A stretch of DNA of 64,000 nucleotides from Azolla caroliniana (Eukaryota > Polypodiophyta), in the NCBI GenBank assembly GCA_043228905.1, contig JBHGNT010000016.1, positions 16,678,001-16,742,000 of the forward strand, in the 5' to 3' direction. Numbering within the stretch: the stretch's first letter is position 1; each line of letters opens with the position of its first letter. Below the pieces are notes generated by a model. That model did not search any database. It was not told where the DNA came from and worked only from the letters and a program-made list of their open reading frames with translations. Below, piece after piece: positions 1-9,636 of the stretch. The translations under genes and the position numbers were made by a program.

Positions 1-231
1 AGGCATGCACAGACTTCTAGGCCAAGAACATGCGGCACCACGATGGCTCACCGACCAATGAACCCTAGGCCACAAAAAGAAGGAAATAGAAGGTTTTTTG
101 CACAGTACAGAAACCAACCTTCTAAATCTCATCACTCACCTCCCTCACCCTCTTCTACATCCTATCACAGAGCTCAAGTTCACCATAACCAACAGTCCTC
201 ACCCATTAACCATGAGCCGAACCATCCGACT
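1..231 (+). other. Spacer of a Tat-type gypsy element, upstream of its accessory ORF
   Basis: No coding similarity is recognisable here. By comparison with the minus-strand Tat copy, where a spacer of about 465 bp separates integrase from the accessory ORF, this should be the spacer between pol (off the window to the left) and the accessory ORF that starts at 232. The assignment rests on position, not on sequence similarity. Confidence 0.45.
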
Positions 232-610
232 ATGCCGATATCTATTTCTGCCGCCCTCCATTGATGGCTTGTGGAGAAACGCTTGGATGGATACATCAGA
301 GTCACCGAGGCACCTCTCCACCCTGACGCATAGGACATCGCTAGGAAGCTCAATATCGAGACGGTCACCAACACGTCCATCCGGAAAAAGCTGGAAAGGC
401 ATTTCGAAATTCCTCCTACGGAAACTTTGCAGAGATATTTCGGGCCATATTCGGCGTCTGCTAAGGCATATAGAACTAAAGAAATTACCGACCCCTTTTT
501 CTGCGAAATAGCCAAGTTTCTGTTAGAGGTTGGATGCGTACATTTAAATGTATATGGGATGCCCAAGCAAAAGGCAAGTATCATCATTGATACCTTTGAA
601 GGGCGCACGG
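232..610 (+). pseudogene. Tat accessory ORF, N-terminal part (copy 1)
   Basis: The reading frame starts at the ATG at 232 and runs to the copia insertion at 610, with in-frame stops at 265 and near 328. It shares clear similarity with the ORF on the minus strand at 31.4-34.2 kb: YFGPYS versus YFGAYS, FFCEIAKFLLEVG versus LFREIARVLHEFG, and IIIDTFEG versus IIATYEG. Conceptually removing the C1 insertion and one copy of its 5-bp duplication lets the same frame continue at 9702 (VDWG versus VDWS in the other copy), which confirms that this is the 5' end of the ORF at 9702-11975. The function is unknown. The position after pol, in the env or accessory-ORF slot, is typical of Tat-lineage gypsy elements. 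Confidence 0.75.
606..610. repeat. TSD (cacgg), left copy for copia C1
   Basis: The five bases cacgg directly precede the TGTT start of the C1 5' LTR and recur directly after the end of its 3' LTR at 9697-9701. Confidence 0.9.
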
Positions 611-1382
611 TGTTGGGAGACAGGTCCCTCCGGATGGGAAGGGAGAAGATCACTGCCGATACGGTATGAACCGGATGGTGCAGGCCCAGTATGAACCGGA
701 TGAGGAGTACTCGGCTACGGAGAGCCGGATGGTACAGGCCTGGTATGAACCGGATGAGGAGTACTCGGCTATGGAGAACCGGATGGTGCAGGCCCGGTAT
801 GAACCGGATGAGGAGTACTCGGCTACGGAGAGCCGGATGGTGCAGGCCCGGTATGAACCGGATGAGGAGTACTCGGCTACGGAGAGCCGGATGGTAAAGG
901 CCCGGTATGAACCGGATGAAGAGACATATTTGTAAATATGTTTCTGAGAGCCCATCGAGGCTACGTTTTTGTAAATAGCCGAAAAGTCATATTAGTATAA
1001 ATGTGACTTAGGGCAAACTTTTAGAAATAGTTGTTGTTGTTGTCATTCTTCCTTGTTGGTGCAAGAAGAAGAGAGAGTGCGTAACTGTACAGAGAGAGAG
1101 AGACGAGGTCGTTGCCTCTGTTGTAACCGCCGCCTGTGGCGAAGAGCGTGAGTCCGAGGTCGTTGCCTCCGTGAACTCACTGTCTTGTACATTCATACAT
1201 AGTGACAGTTTGCAGCCTGTGGGCTGTCGTGGTTTTTCCCTTAGTTTGGGGGTTTTTCCACGTAAACCTCCTGTGTACCATTTCTCTTCTCTGTGTCGTG
1301 TTTTATTTCCCGTTTTTCTGTGTATGAAAAGAAACTTGGTTGTGGCCGAGCGTTGCGCATAAGGAGCTAGGAGTTCCCGTCA
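611..1382 (+). repeat. C1 5' LTR (772 bp)
   Basis: The LTR begins TGTTGGGAG and ends GTCA, 2 bp before the PBS. It holds four 54-bp tandem units in U3. A plausible promoter and transcript start lie after the repeats (tataaatgtg near 996). Its partner is the LTR at 5472-6237 plus 9637-9696. Confidence 0.93.
691..906 (+). repeat. 54-bp tandem repeat in C1 5' LTR, 4 units
   Basis: There are four units of 54 bp, each starting atgaaccggatgagg and each containing the palindrome gagtactc and CCGG sites. Because 54 is divisible by 3, open frames run through the array on both strands. These are not credible genes. Units differ at only a few positions. Confidence 0.95.
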
Positions 1383-1384
1383 AG

Positions 1385-1396
1385 TGGTATCAGAGC
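1385..1396 (+). other. C1 primer-binding site (tRNA-iMet type)
   Basis: The sequence tggtatcagagc is complementary to the 3' end of plant initiator tRNA-Met, the usual plant copia primer, and lies 2 bp after the LTR. Confidence 0.95.
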
Positions 1397-1412
1397 GAAA
1401 TCGACACAGAAA

Positions 1413-2129
1413 ATGGACGAATCGTTTGGCGGCATGTTCAAGCTCACCGGCTCCAACTATTCAGTGTGGAAGTCGAAGATGAGGGACATGCTCGTGGTTA
1501 AAGACCTCTGGCTGCCGGTTCAGTTCGGGGACAAGAGACCGGACAAAATCAACGCCGCGATATGGGAGGTGATGCACATGAAGACAACGGCATACATACG
1601 GTGCTTCATCGACATGAGCCTGTACAACAACTTCAATGAAGAGAGCAAGGCTCATGAGCTCTGGAAGAAGATCGGCATAATGTTCCAGAACAAAAATGTT
1701 GTCAATCAGGTGTCGGTATTCCAGAAGCTAGTAAGACTCTGGTACCAAGATGGCTCCAGCATGGCGGAGCACATGAATGCCTTCCAAGGGCTGATACACC
1801 AGGCAACGTCATTGGAAGTACCCCTTGCCGACGAGGTACTAGCGCTACTCCTGCTCGGTTCCCTCCCGGATAGCTGGGAGACGTTGGTTGTCACTTTGGG
1901 CAACGCTGGGCCGGAAGGAAAACAGTTATCCCTAGCAAGAGTAAAGTCGAGCTTGCTAGATGAGGAGGCGCGTCGGAAAGACAAAGACACGAGCTCCGAC
2001 TCCAAAGCGCTCCTTACCAAATCGGAACGCGAAAGACATAGAAACCGTAGTCCCCAGAACCGGGAGAAGTCGGGGACACGGTCAAAGTCAAGGGGGAGGC
2101 CTACTTGCTTCTATTGCGGCAAGCCATGA
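1413..2129 (+). CDS. gag: C1 gag (copia), truncated by a stop in the zinc knuckle
   Basis: Gag forms the virus-like particle and binds RNA. The 238-residue ORF starts with the copia gag signature (LTGSNYSVWKSKM near residue 11) and has the UBN2-type body. It ends inside a CCHC knuckle: CFYCGKP, then TGA where Gly is expected, then HFQKNC in the same frame. One base change therefore separates it from a complete knuckle. The frame then runs on to a stop near 2274. Pol is in the frame one base earlier (-1), so gag and pol are offset as well. It could be a simple mutation or, less likely, a recoding site. Confidence 0.9.
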   Translation: MDESFGGMFKLTGSNYSVWKSKMRDMLVVKDLWLPVQFGDKRPDKINAAIWEVMHMKTTAYIRCFIDMSLYNNFNEESKAHELWKKIGIMFQNKNVVNQVSVFQKLVRLWYQDGSSMAEHMNAFQGLIHQATSLEVPLADEVLALLLLGSLPDSWETLVVTLGNAGPEGKQLSLARVKSSLLDEEARRKDKDTSSDSKALLTKSERERHRNRSPQNREKSGTRSKSRGRPTCFYCGKP

Positions 2130-2278
2130 CACTTCCAAAAGAACTGTCGGCATTTCCGTAAAGACAAGGAAACCGACGGTACCGATTCGAAGCAAACCCC
2201 GGACCGGAAAACGGAAAAGACCGGAGGGGGCCGGACCGGAAGGGAACAACAGCTATCGCGGCAAGTGAAGAAGAGTTG

Positions 2279-5200
2279 ATGCTCATCACCGAGGAGAGTG
2301 AAATAAACCTTGCCGGCGACGAGATGACCTGGGTGGTAGACTCCGGAGCATCGTTCCACCTTACCACAGACCGGAAATGCTTCGCATCCTACTCAGCCGG
2401 TGACCACGGCTGTGTCCGGATGGGGAATGAAGGTACATGTCGAATTGTCGGCATAGGAGACGTGTGGCTAACAACACCAACCAGATGGAAGTTGCTGCTA
2501 AAGGATGTCCGACACGTTCCGGAAGTTCGTCTTAACCTGATATCAGCCGGTCGGCTAGATGATGAAGGCTACACGGGTAGCATCCGGAACGGTGTCATGA
2601 AGTTCAACAAAGGGAGCCTGATTGTGGCTCGGGCCCGAAAGGTAAACACGTTGTACCTGATGAATGCCCGGTTATGTCCGGAAGAAGTGAACGTGGCATC
2701 CGACACTGCCGGTGAGCTGTGGCACAAGAGGCTGTGTCATATGAGCGAGAAGGGGATGAAGAGGCTTGCAGACGACAACCTCATTCAAGTGAAGAACGTG
2801 CACTTAGAGAAGTGCACTGATTGTCTGGCCGGTAAGCAGAACCGGACCTCCTTCCGACCAAGGCCACCGATGAGACGTAATGCACCACTGGAGTTGGTGC
2901 ATACGGATGTGTGTCAAGTAGACAAGAAGTCACATGCCGGAGCGCAGTACTTCGTGACGTTCATAGATGACCACAGCCGGAAGCTGTGGGCCACACCGCT
3001 GAAGACGAAGGATCAGGCGTTATCCGTCTTCAAAGAGTTCCACGCGAGAGTGGAAAGAGAAACCGGCCGGAAGCTGAAGGCGGTTCGAGCAGACAACGGA
3101 GGAGAATACCGGGGGCAGTTTGAGGAGTACTGCCGCCCGAAGGGAATCCGGCTCGAATTTACCGTGCCGAAGATGCCGGAACTAAACGGACTAGCCGAGA
3201 AGATGAACCGGACCATAATGGAGAGGGTCCAGAGTATGCTAGCGCATGCTAAACTACCCAAGAAGTTTTGGGCTGAGGCACTATCGACGGCGACATACGT
3301 GATAAATAGATCACCCTTAGTACCCTTGGACGAAGACACGCCACAGAGAGTGTGGACCGGTAAGGAAGTATCCTACCGGCATCTGAAGGTGTTCGGGTGT
3401 CTCGCTTACGTGCATGTAGCTAAGGACCGGAGAGGTAAGTTAGATCCAAAGACCCGTCCATGCAAACTCCTCGGTTACGGTGACGATGAGTTCGGCTACC
3501 GAGTGTGGGACCCGGTCGACAAGAAGGTATTCTGGAGTCGAGATATTATCTTCATGGAGGACAAGACGCTCGCCGACTGGGAGTCGGAGAAGAAGATGAT
3601 GAACTCCGAGTCGACCGGTAAGGATAGACTCTACGATGAGCAGACCCAACCGGCAAGAGACCGGTTAGCACTCGAGGAACCAGCCGGTTACGGTGAGGAT
3701 ACCAAACCGGCAGAAGAAGAAGTAGAAGAAGCTGAGACTGAAACCAGTCAAGACCCCGAATCGGATTCGGATGAAGAGCAAATGGAGGAGCCGGTTACCG
3801 AAGCCCGAAGACATAGATATCCTCTAAGAGAGAGAAGGGCCTCCCGGAGATTTCCGGATGCAGAGCATGTTCTGCTGACCGATGAGGGAGAGCCGGAAAG
3901 CTTCGAAGAAGCGAAGGAAGACACCCACAGTCAAAAATGGTTAAGTGCCATGCAGGATGAGATGGATTCCCTGCATGAGAACCATACGTACGAATTGGTG
4001 GAGCTGCCGAAAGGAAAGCGGGCACTCCAAAACAAGTGGGTGTACAAGTTGAAACCGGGAGATGCCGGCAACCCCCCGAGATACAAAGCCAGGATCGTGG
4101 TGAAGGGGTTCCAGCAGAAGAAGGGTGTGGACTTCGACGAGATATTTGCCCCGGTAGTAAAGATGACCTCCATCCGGACGGTGCTGAGTATAGCAGCAAG
4201 CATGGACCTCGAGGTAGAGCAGCTGGACGTGAAGACGGCATTCCTCCACGGCGACCTCGAAGAGGAGATCTACATGAAGCAACCGGAAGGATTTGTGGAG
4301 AAAGGGAAGGAGCACCTGGTATGCCGGTTGAAGAAGAGCCTGTACGGACTAAAGCAGGCTCCCCGACAATGGTACCGGAAGTTCGACTCCTTCATGACCG
4401 ATCAAGAGTACCACAAGACGCAGGCCGATCACTGCGTGTTTGTGAAGAAGTTCGAAGGAGGGGACTTCCTGATACTCCTCCTGTACGTGGATGACATGTT
4501 GATCGTCGGACGAGACCAAGGCAAAATACGGATGCTGAAGAAGGCTCTCAACCGGACCTTCTCAATGAAAGACTTGGGTCCGGCAAGACAGATGTTGGGG
4601 ATGCACATCATTCGGGACCGGTCAGTGAAGCAATTATGGCTGTCACAGGAGAAGTATGTGACAAAGGTGCTTCACCGGTTCAACATGTCAGAAGCAAAAC
4701 CGGTCGGATCGACACTTCCGGCAAACTGCAAGCTGTCTGGTAACCAAAGCCCGAAGACGAAAGCAGAGAAGGCTGATATGATGAAGATTCCATATGCCTC
4801 TGCCGTCGGGAGCTTGATGTACGCAATGGTCTGTACTCGACCGGACGTTGGATACGCAGTCGGAGTGGTGAGCCGGTTTATGAGCAATCCCGGCAAAGAG
4901 CACTGGAACGCGGTCAAGTGGATACTCCGGTATTTGAAGGGCACTTCCAATATGTGTCTCCGATTCGGCTCAGGAAAACCTCAACTGGACGGTTTCACCG
5001 ATTCGGACATGTCGGCTGATGTGGATACCTGCCGGTATACATCCGGGTATGTGTTGACATATGCAGGGGGAGCTGTTTCGTGGCAGTCGAGGCCGCAGAA
5101 GACAGTTGCATTGTCAACCACAGAGGCGGAGTACATGGTGGCTGTGGAAGCCGGCAAGGAAATTTTATGGATGAAGGACTTCATCGGAGAGCTCGGTATA

Positions 5201-5461
5201 CGGCAAGAGGAATACCGACTCTACTGCGACAGTCAAAGTGCCATCCACCTTGCTAAAAATGCAGCCTACCATTCCCGGACGAAGCATATCCAGCGGAGGT
5301 ATCACTGGATCCGGGAAAGAGTAGATGACCAGGAGTTCGCACTGACGAAGATCCACACGGCCGAGAACAGGTCAGATATGCTGACCAAAGTGCTGACACC
5401 CGACAAGCTGGATGCATGCCGGAAGAGAATCGAACTGGTAAGACACCCCATGCCGGAGTGA
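2279..5461 (+). CDS. pol: C1 Pol polyprotein: protease, integrase, RT, RNase H
   Basis: This copia polyprotein of about 1060 residues is uninterrupted. In order it has an aspartic protease (VVDSGASFHLT near residue 20); a GAG-pre-integrase zinc-binding segment (LWHKRLCH ... CTDC near 150-190); an integrase core with Asp in HTDVC, Asp in RADNGGEY and Glu in the NGLAEK segment; a reverse transcriptase with LLYVDDML near 735; and RNase H with TDSD, STTEAEY and YCDSQSA. All catalytic residues looked for are present. The ORF is also open upstream of the ATG, where translation would enter by read-through from gag. The product would copy the element RNA in cytoplasmic particles and insert it in the nucleus. 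This is the best-preserved pol in the window. Confidence 0.95.
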   Translation: MLITEESEINLAGDEMTWVVDSGASFHLTTDRKCFASYSAGDHGCVRMGNEGTCRIVGIGDVWLTTPTRWKLLLKDVRHVPEVRLNLISAGRLDDEGYTGSIRNGVMKFNKGSLIVARARKVNTLYLMNARLCPEEVNVASDTAGELWHKRLCHMSEKGMKRLADDNLIQVKNVHLEKCTDCLAGKQNRTSFRPRPPMRRNAPLELVHTDVCQVDKKSHAGAQYFVTFIDDHSRKLWATPLKTKDQALSVFKEFHARVERETGRKLKAVRADNGGEYRGQFEEYCRPKGIRLEFTVPKMPELNGLAEKMNRTIMERVQSMLAHAKLPKKFWAEALSTATYVINRSPLVPLDEDTPQRVWTGKEVSYRHLKVFGCLAYVHVAKDRRGKLDPKTRPCKLLGYGDDEFGYRVWDPVDKKVFWSRDIIFMEDKTLADWESEKKMMNSESTGKDRLYDEQTQPARDRLALEEPAGYGEDTKPAEEEVEEAETETSQDPESDSDEEQMEEPVTEARRHRYPLRERRASRRFPDAEHVLLTDEGEPESFEEAKEDTHSQKWLSAMQDEMDSLHENHTYELVELPKGKRALQNKWVYKLKPGDAGNPPRYKARIVVKGFQQKKGVDFDEIFAPVVKMTSIRTVLSIAASMDLEVEQLDVKTAFLHGDLEEEIYMKQPEGFVEKGKEHLVCRLKKSLYGLKQAPRQWYRKFDSFMTDQEYHKTQADHCVFVKKFEGGDFLILLLYVDDMLIVGRDQGKIRMLKKALNRTFSMKDLGPARQMLGMHIIRDRSVKQLWLSQEKYVTKVLHRFNMSEAKPVGSTLPANCKLSGNQSPKTKAEKADMMKIPYASAVGSLMYAMVCTRPDVGYAVGVVSRFMSNPGKEHWNAVKWILRYLKGTSNMCLRFGSGKPQLDGFTDSDMSADVDTCRYTSGYVLTYAGGAVSWQSRPQKTVALSTTEAEYMVAVEAGKEILWMKDFIGELGIRQEEYRLYCDSQSAIHLAKNAAYHSRTKHIQRRYHWIRERVDDQEFALTKIHTAENRSDMLTKVLTPDKLDACRKRIELVRHPMPE

Positions 5462-5471
5462 AGGGGGAGTT
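5461..5471 (+). other. C1 polypurine tract
   Basis: The purine-rich tract aagggggagt directly precedes the 3' LTR and is the primer for plus-strand DNA synthesis. The pol stop codon lies immediately upstream. Confidence 0.9.
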
Positions 5472-5551
5472 TGTTGGGAGACAGGTCCCTCCAGATGGGA
5501 AGGGAGAAGATCACTGCCGATACGGTATGAACCGGATGGTGCAGGCCCGGA

Positions 5552-5821
5552 ATGAACCGGATGAGGAGTACTCGGCTACGGAGAGCCGAATGGTACAGGC
5601 CCGGTATGAACCGGATGAGGAGTACTCGGCTACGGAGAGCCGGATGGTGCAGGCCCGGTATGAACCGGATGAGGAGTACTCGGCTACGGAGAGCCGGATG
5701 GTGCAGGCACGGTATGAACCGGATGAGGAGTACTCGGCTACGGAGAGCCGAATGGTACAAGCCCGGTATGAACCGAATGAGGAGTACTCGGCTACGGAGA
5801 GCCGGATGGTATAGGCCCGGT
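5552..5821 (+). repeat. 54-bp tandem repeat in C1 3' LTR, 5 units
   Basis: This is the same unit as in the 5' LTR, with five copies instead of four. Since both LTRs are made from one template at insertion, the array changed length during or after reverse transcription. Confidence 0.95.
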
Positions 5822-6232
5822 ATGAACCGGATGAAGAGACATATTCGTAAATATGTTTCTGAGAGCCCATCGAGGCTACTTTTTTGTAAATAGCCGAAAA
5901 GTCATATTAGTATAAATGTGACTTAGGGCAAACTTTTAGAAATAGTTGTTGTTGTTGTCATTCTTCCTTGTTGGTGCAAGAAGAAGAGAGAGTGCGTAAC
6001 TGTACAGAGAGAGAGAGACGAGGTCGTTGCCTCTGTTGTAACCGCCGCCTATGGCGAAGAGCGTGAGTCCGAGGTCGTTGCCTCCGTGAACTCACTATCT
6101 TGTACATTCATACATAGTGACAGTTTGCAGCCTATGGGCTGCCGTGGTTTTTCCCTTAGTTTGGGGGTTTTTCCACGTAAACCTCCTGTGTACCATTTCT
6201 CTTCTCTGTGTCGTGTTTTATTTCCCGTTTTT

Positions 6233-6237
6233 CTATG
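6233..6237. repeat. TSD (ctatg), left copy for the TR-GAG element
   Basis: ctatg occurs immediately before the element and again at 9632-9636, where the C1 LTR sequence resumes. Confidence 0.93.
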
Positions 6238-6876
6238 TGTGAAAGTGTTTTTAGAATTCAAGGTATTGAAGTCTACAAGAATATAAGGTATGGTGCGTTC
6301 ACATCCGGAGGGCAAGATCACGAGCTAAGGTCTTGAGGATAAGTCAAACAAAAAGCAAGTCACGTGGAGAAAAGTAAAAGAAGAAAAAAGCGGGCACCAA
6401 AATGCAGTCTACAACGAACGCTCATAACTCATTCGTTTGGAAGCCAAATATAATGTGTAAATATGGGTTGGAAAGTTTGTGAAGAGAGCTATCCATAGGT
6501 TTTTAAAACTCTAAATTTGGAGCATGGATGAGGGAGATATGACGATTAAAAGATCGTTGTATCATAGCTAAGAATAGGAGATGGAAAAGCTGTAAAAAAA
6601 GCGTGGAAAAGAAAGCAAGCGAAACTTATCTACTAGAGGAAAACTTCATATAAAGGAAGAAGAGTGAGGTGGTGAGGAAGAGCTTTTTTCTTGTGGTGTT
6701 TTTCTTGCCTATTCATGTAGTGCGTTTTTCTAGTGATCAATTCATCCTTGTAGGCTTGAGTTTATGTATCTTCTTTCTCTTGTTTCTATGATCATCACTC
6801 CTTATTAATATATCTTTGTAGATTTGGGTTTCTATATCTTCCTTCTCTCTCTTTTCTATCATCATCTCTCTTTTCA
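6238..6876 (+). repeat. TR-GAG 5' LTR (639 bp)
   Basis: Identical in length to the 3' copy. The only difference seen is gattaaaag versus gattagaag. Confidence 0.95.
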
Positions 6877-6880
6877 TTTT

Positions 6881-6897
6881 TGGCGCTCCAGGGAGGG
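6881..6897 (+). other. TR-GAG primer-binding site (TGGCGC type)
   Basis: tggcgctccagggaggg starts 4 bp after the LTR. TGGCGC-type sites are known from many plant gypsy-related elements. The exact tRNA is not assigned. Confidence 0.65.
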
Positions 6898-6973
6898 TCG
6901 ATCCTTTCCGTATAACGGGAGGAACGGTTGTCCACTAATTGATGGTTGGATCTACCGATTCATCATCAAACTA

Positions 6974-8734
6974 ATGGCACGATATGGAGTTCGCGATGCG
7001 ACAGATCTACGAAGAGAACTTTTCCAATTGCGTATGGTTTCACCAATGTGCTACCTCGAGTATGAGAAGACGTTTTTGGATATATGGTCCACTTGGATTG
7101 GACTTGTTGGAGGCGTTGAAGATGTATACTTCAAGATGGAAAGATTCAAAGCAGGGCTAGATCCATATTTTCAATATGAAGTGCATATGAAGTACCCAAG
7201 GTCTTTCCATGATTTGCTTCGAGTATGTCAAAGTTATGATCAACAATTGAAGAAGTTGTTATTCGGTGAAGCATATGGATTATCGGCGTCATATACCATA
7301 AATCCAAGCTATAATAATTGTGGATCGGTCATGAGCCAACAACCAGCCTACTTGCAATGTCCGATTCAACAGGTTCCCTCATATCATTATTCTAATTTTT
7401 GGAGTTATAATGATGTCTATGAAGGTGATTCCAGAGACAATGAAGAAGAGGTGATGAATGTGGAGTCCCCCCATCTAGTTCATGAGGACAACCATGATAT
7501 AAAGAATGATGATGTGAAAGACGAATCTAAGGAGATTGTTATGAGAAGCGATGTTATGGATGGTGATGCCAATGTACATCATGTTGAGGACATTATTGAT
7601 ACAACAAGCGATATGGTGGTTGATGATGAATATGTGCGAGATGAAATGGAAGATATGACAAAAGAAGTTGTTGATGGTGAAGTACCCACAACGAAGTTGC
7701 AAGATGAAGAAGGTAACCTAGAAGTGATAGCTGGAGATTGGCTTTTGGAGATCAATGCGTGTAAGGAAGCATTGGTAAGTGCCAAGTTGCAGTGTATGAA
7801 GGTGTTCGTGCAAGATTTGTGTTTTGGATTTGCATTGAGTAGCAACAAAGTTATGTCGGCATCAACTCTTCAACAACAATTTGATCAAGAGCAAAGAGAA
7901 TTACTTGCAATGCATGATTGGAGTATCATGAACTTATCACCATCAAAGGATCCACCACAACTAATCAAATGTATAAAGGAGAAGGAATCATCTATCGATA
8001 ATGGCAATCAAGAAGAGGAAAGCATAACAATTGATGAATCTTCGTGGGATAGGGAAAACAAATCATTCCACATGGTGTCTAAGGAGGAAGAAGAAGTCAT
8101 TGAAGAGAAAAGCATTATCACCTTGGAGAAGATGATTTCAAGCTACATCCAAGGAGAAGAGCATCTAAGGTTTAGTTCTTTTCTTTTTGAGTTTCCAAAA
8201 TTACTCATAAATGTCTATTCACATATAAAAGGAGAAGGTTGCTTCAAAGACCTTATCAAATTGAAGGTACCAATTGCCCAAACTCTTCAAGAATCTAAGG
8301 TTGTGCAAAAGAAAGATCATAAAGCATTGTTACAAGAGTGTTTCATTTATCATATGGAGAATTTGAAGTTTGTCTCACTTATTGTGGTTGTTCCAAAGGA
8401 GAAAGACGTCAACTTCCAATCCTTGAATGATTCAACCAAACGAGATTTATTTTTGCTTCCTTTTCGAGATGAGATTCTAGATGAAATGGTCATACATAAA
8501 AAACAAGGTAATGTGGAGAATGTGGTGTGCCAAGAAGAAAGTCATGTTGATGAAGCAAAGATCGACGTAATTCAAAATATGACAATTCTGACAAGTCTCG
8601 AAGCTTTGAAGGTATTTGTACAAAAGGTTCGCTCGCTCGAAAGACTTATTCATATGTTAACATGCTTACTTCTCTCAAGAGTTATGTATCACATAGACCT
8701 ACTTCTGTTTGGAAAGTTGATGAAGATATACTAA
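6974..8734 (+). CDS. TR-GAG Gag-like protein with long acidic tail
   Basis: The chosen start is the first ATG in frame (MARYG); the open frame extends back into the LTR without another Met. The 586-residue product opens with a retrotransposon gag domain (about residues 5-130: LRRELFQLRM, YEKTFLDIW, FKAGLDPYFQYEV), whose usual role is capsid assembly and RNA packaging. The rest is unusual: an Asp/Glu-rich stretch (about 200-310) and further low-complexity, Ser/Glu-rich sequence. No CCHC knuckle, protease or polymerase motif is seen. The lack of stops in such a young insertion suggests the ORF is maintained in the source family. A packaging role in trans is inference. Confidence 0.85.
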   Translation: MARYGVRDATDLRRELFQLRMVSPMCYLEYEKTFLDIWSTWIGLVGGVEDVYFKMERFKAGLDPYFQYEVHMKYPRSFHDLLRVCQSYDQQLKKLLFGEAYGLSASYTINPSYNNCGSVMSQQPAYLQCPIQQVPSYHYSNFWSYNDVYEGDSRDNEEEVMNVESPHLVHEDNHDIKNDDVKDESKEIVMRSDVMDGDANVHHVEDIIDTTSDMVVDDEYVRDEMEDMTKEVVDGEVPTTKLQDEEGNLEVIAGDWLLEINACKEALVSAKLQCMKVFVQDLCFGFALSSNKVMSASTLQQQFDQEQRELLAMHDWSIMNLSPSKDPPQLIKCIKEKESSIDNGNQEEESITIDESSWDRENKSFHMVSKEEEEVIEEKSIITLEKMISSYIQGEEHLRFSSFLFEFPKLLINVYSHIKGEGCFKDLIKLKVPIAQTLQESKVVQKKDHKALLQECFIYHMENLKFVSLIVVVPKEKDVNFQSLNDSTKRDLFLLPFRDEILDEMVIHKKQGNVENVVCQEESHVDEAKIDVIQNMTILTSLEALKVFVQKVRSLERLIHMLTCLLLSRVMYHIDLLLFGKLMKIY

Positions 8735-8976
8735 TTGTTGTAACCTCTTTCTTTGTGTTGACAAGGAGAAAGATGGTGATGGCAATTGTCAATGTGTATG
8801 TGTGTGTGTTTAGAAGTGTGAGGTTTTTCCTATCGACTAGCGGGGGTTTTACTCACATAGTTTGTTTCTTTTCTATTTATTTTCTCCTTCTTTGTCTATA
8901 GCCATGAATAAGGCGAAGGAGAACCTTTAGTTTTATTAGTAGCTTAGGGTTCACCATAAATGGTTCACAAAAAAGC

Positions 8977-8987
8977 AAGGGGGAGGG
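8977..8987 (+). other. TR-GAG polypurine tract
   Basis: The purine run aagggggaggg lies 5 bp before the 3' LTR. Confidence 0.85.
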
Positions 8988-8992
8988 CTAAA

Positions 8993-9631
8993 TGTGAAAG
9001 TGTTTTTAGAATTCAAGGTATTGAAGTCTACAAGAATATAAGGTATGGTGCGTTCACATCCGGAGGGCAAGATCACGAGCTAAGGTCTTGAGGATAAGTC
9101 AAACAAAAAGCAAGTCACGTGGAGAAAAGTAAAAGAAGAAAAAAGCGGGCACCAAAATGCAGTCTACAACGAACGCTCATAACTCATTCGTTTGGAAGCC
9201 AAATATAATGTGTAAATATGGGTTGGAAAGTTTGTGAAGAGAGCTATCCATAGGTTTTTAAAACTCTAAATTTGGAGCATGGATGAGGGAGATATGACGA
9301 TTAGAAGATCGTTGTATCATAGCTAAGAATAGGAGATGGAAAAGCTGTAAAAAAAGCGTGGAAAAGAAAGCAAGCGAAACTTATCTACTAGAGGAAAACT
9401 TCATATAAAGGAAGAAGAGTGAGGTGGTGAGGAAGAGCTTTTTTCTTGTGGTGTTTTTCTTGCCTATTCATGTAGTGCGTTTTTCTAGTGATCAATTCAT
9501 CCTTGTAGGCTTGAGTTTATGTATCTTCTTTCTCTTGTTTCTATGATCATCACTCCTTATTAATATATCTTTGTAGATTTGGGTTTCTATATCTTCCTTC
9601 TCTCTCTTTTCTATCATCATCTCTCTTTTCA
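8993..9631 (+). repeat. TR-GAG 3' LTR (639 bp)
   Basis: It matches the 5' LTR at all but one position and is followed directly by the ctatg duplication. Confidence 0.95.
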
Positions 9632-9636
9632 CTATG

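Larger units (their letters stand above)
5472..6237 (+). repeat. C1 3' LTR, first part (interrupted)
   Basis: It aligns with the 5' LTR from TGTTGGGAG to ctatg, where the TR-GAG element has inserted. The remainder is at 9637-9696. The sum is 826 bp, exactly one 54-bp unit longer than the 5' LTR. Confidence 0.95.
6238..9631 (+). mobile_element. Non-autonomous gag-only LTR retrotransposon (TR-GAG type)
   Basis: A 3394-bp element with two 639-bp LTRs (TGTGAAAG ... CTTTTCA) that differ at a single position by eye. It is flanked by the perfect duplication ctatg and sits inside the C1 3' LTR. The interior has a PBS-like site, one ORF with a retrotransposon gag domain, and a polypurine tract, with no PR, INT, RT or RNase H. 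That layout fits the plant TR-GAG class, which must use enzymes from another element. Near-identical LTRs and an open ORF point to a very recent insertion. Confidence 0.93.

Noticed and set aside
666-935. Open frames with MVQARYEPDEEYSATES-like repeats on both strands in the C1 LTRs
   Set aside because: They are a by-product of a 54-bp tandem repeat (divisible by 3) inside an LTR, open on both strands and in more than one frame. There is no independent evidence of translation.
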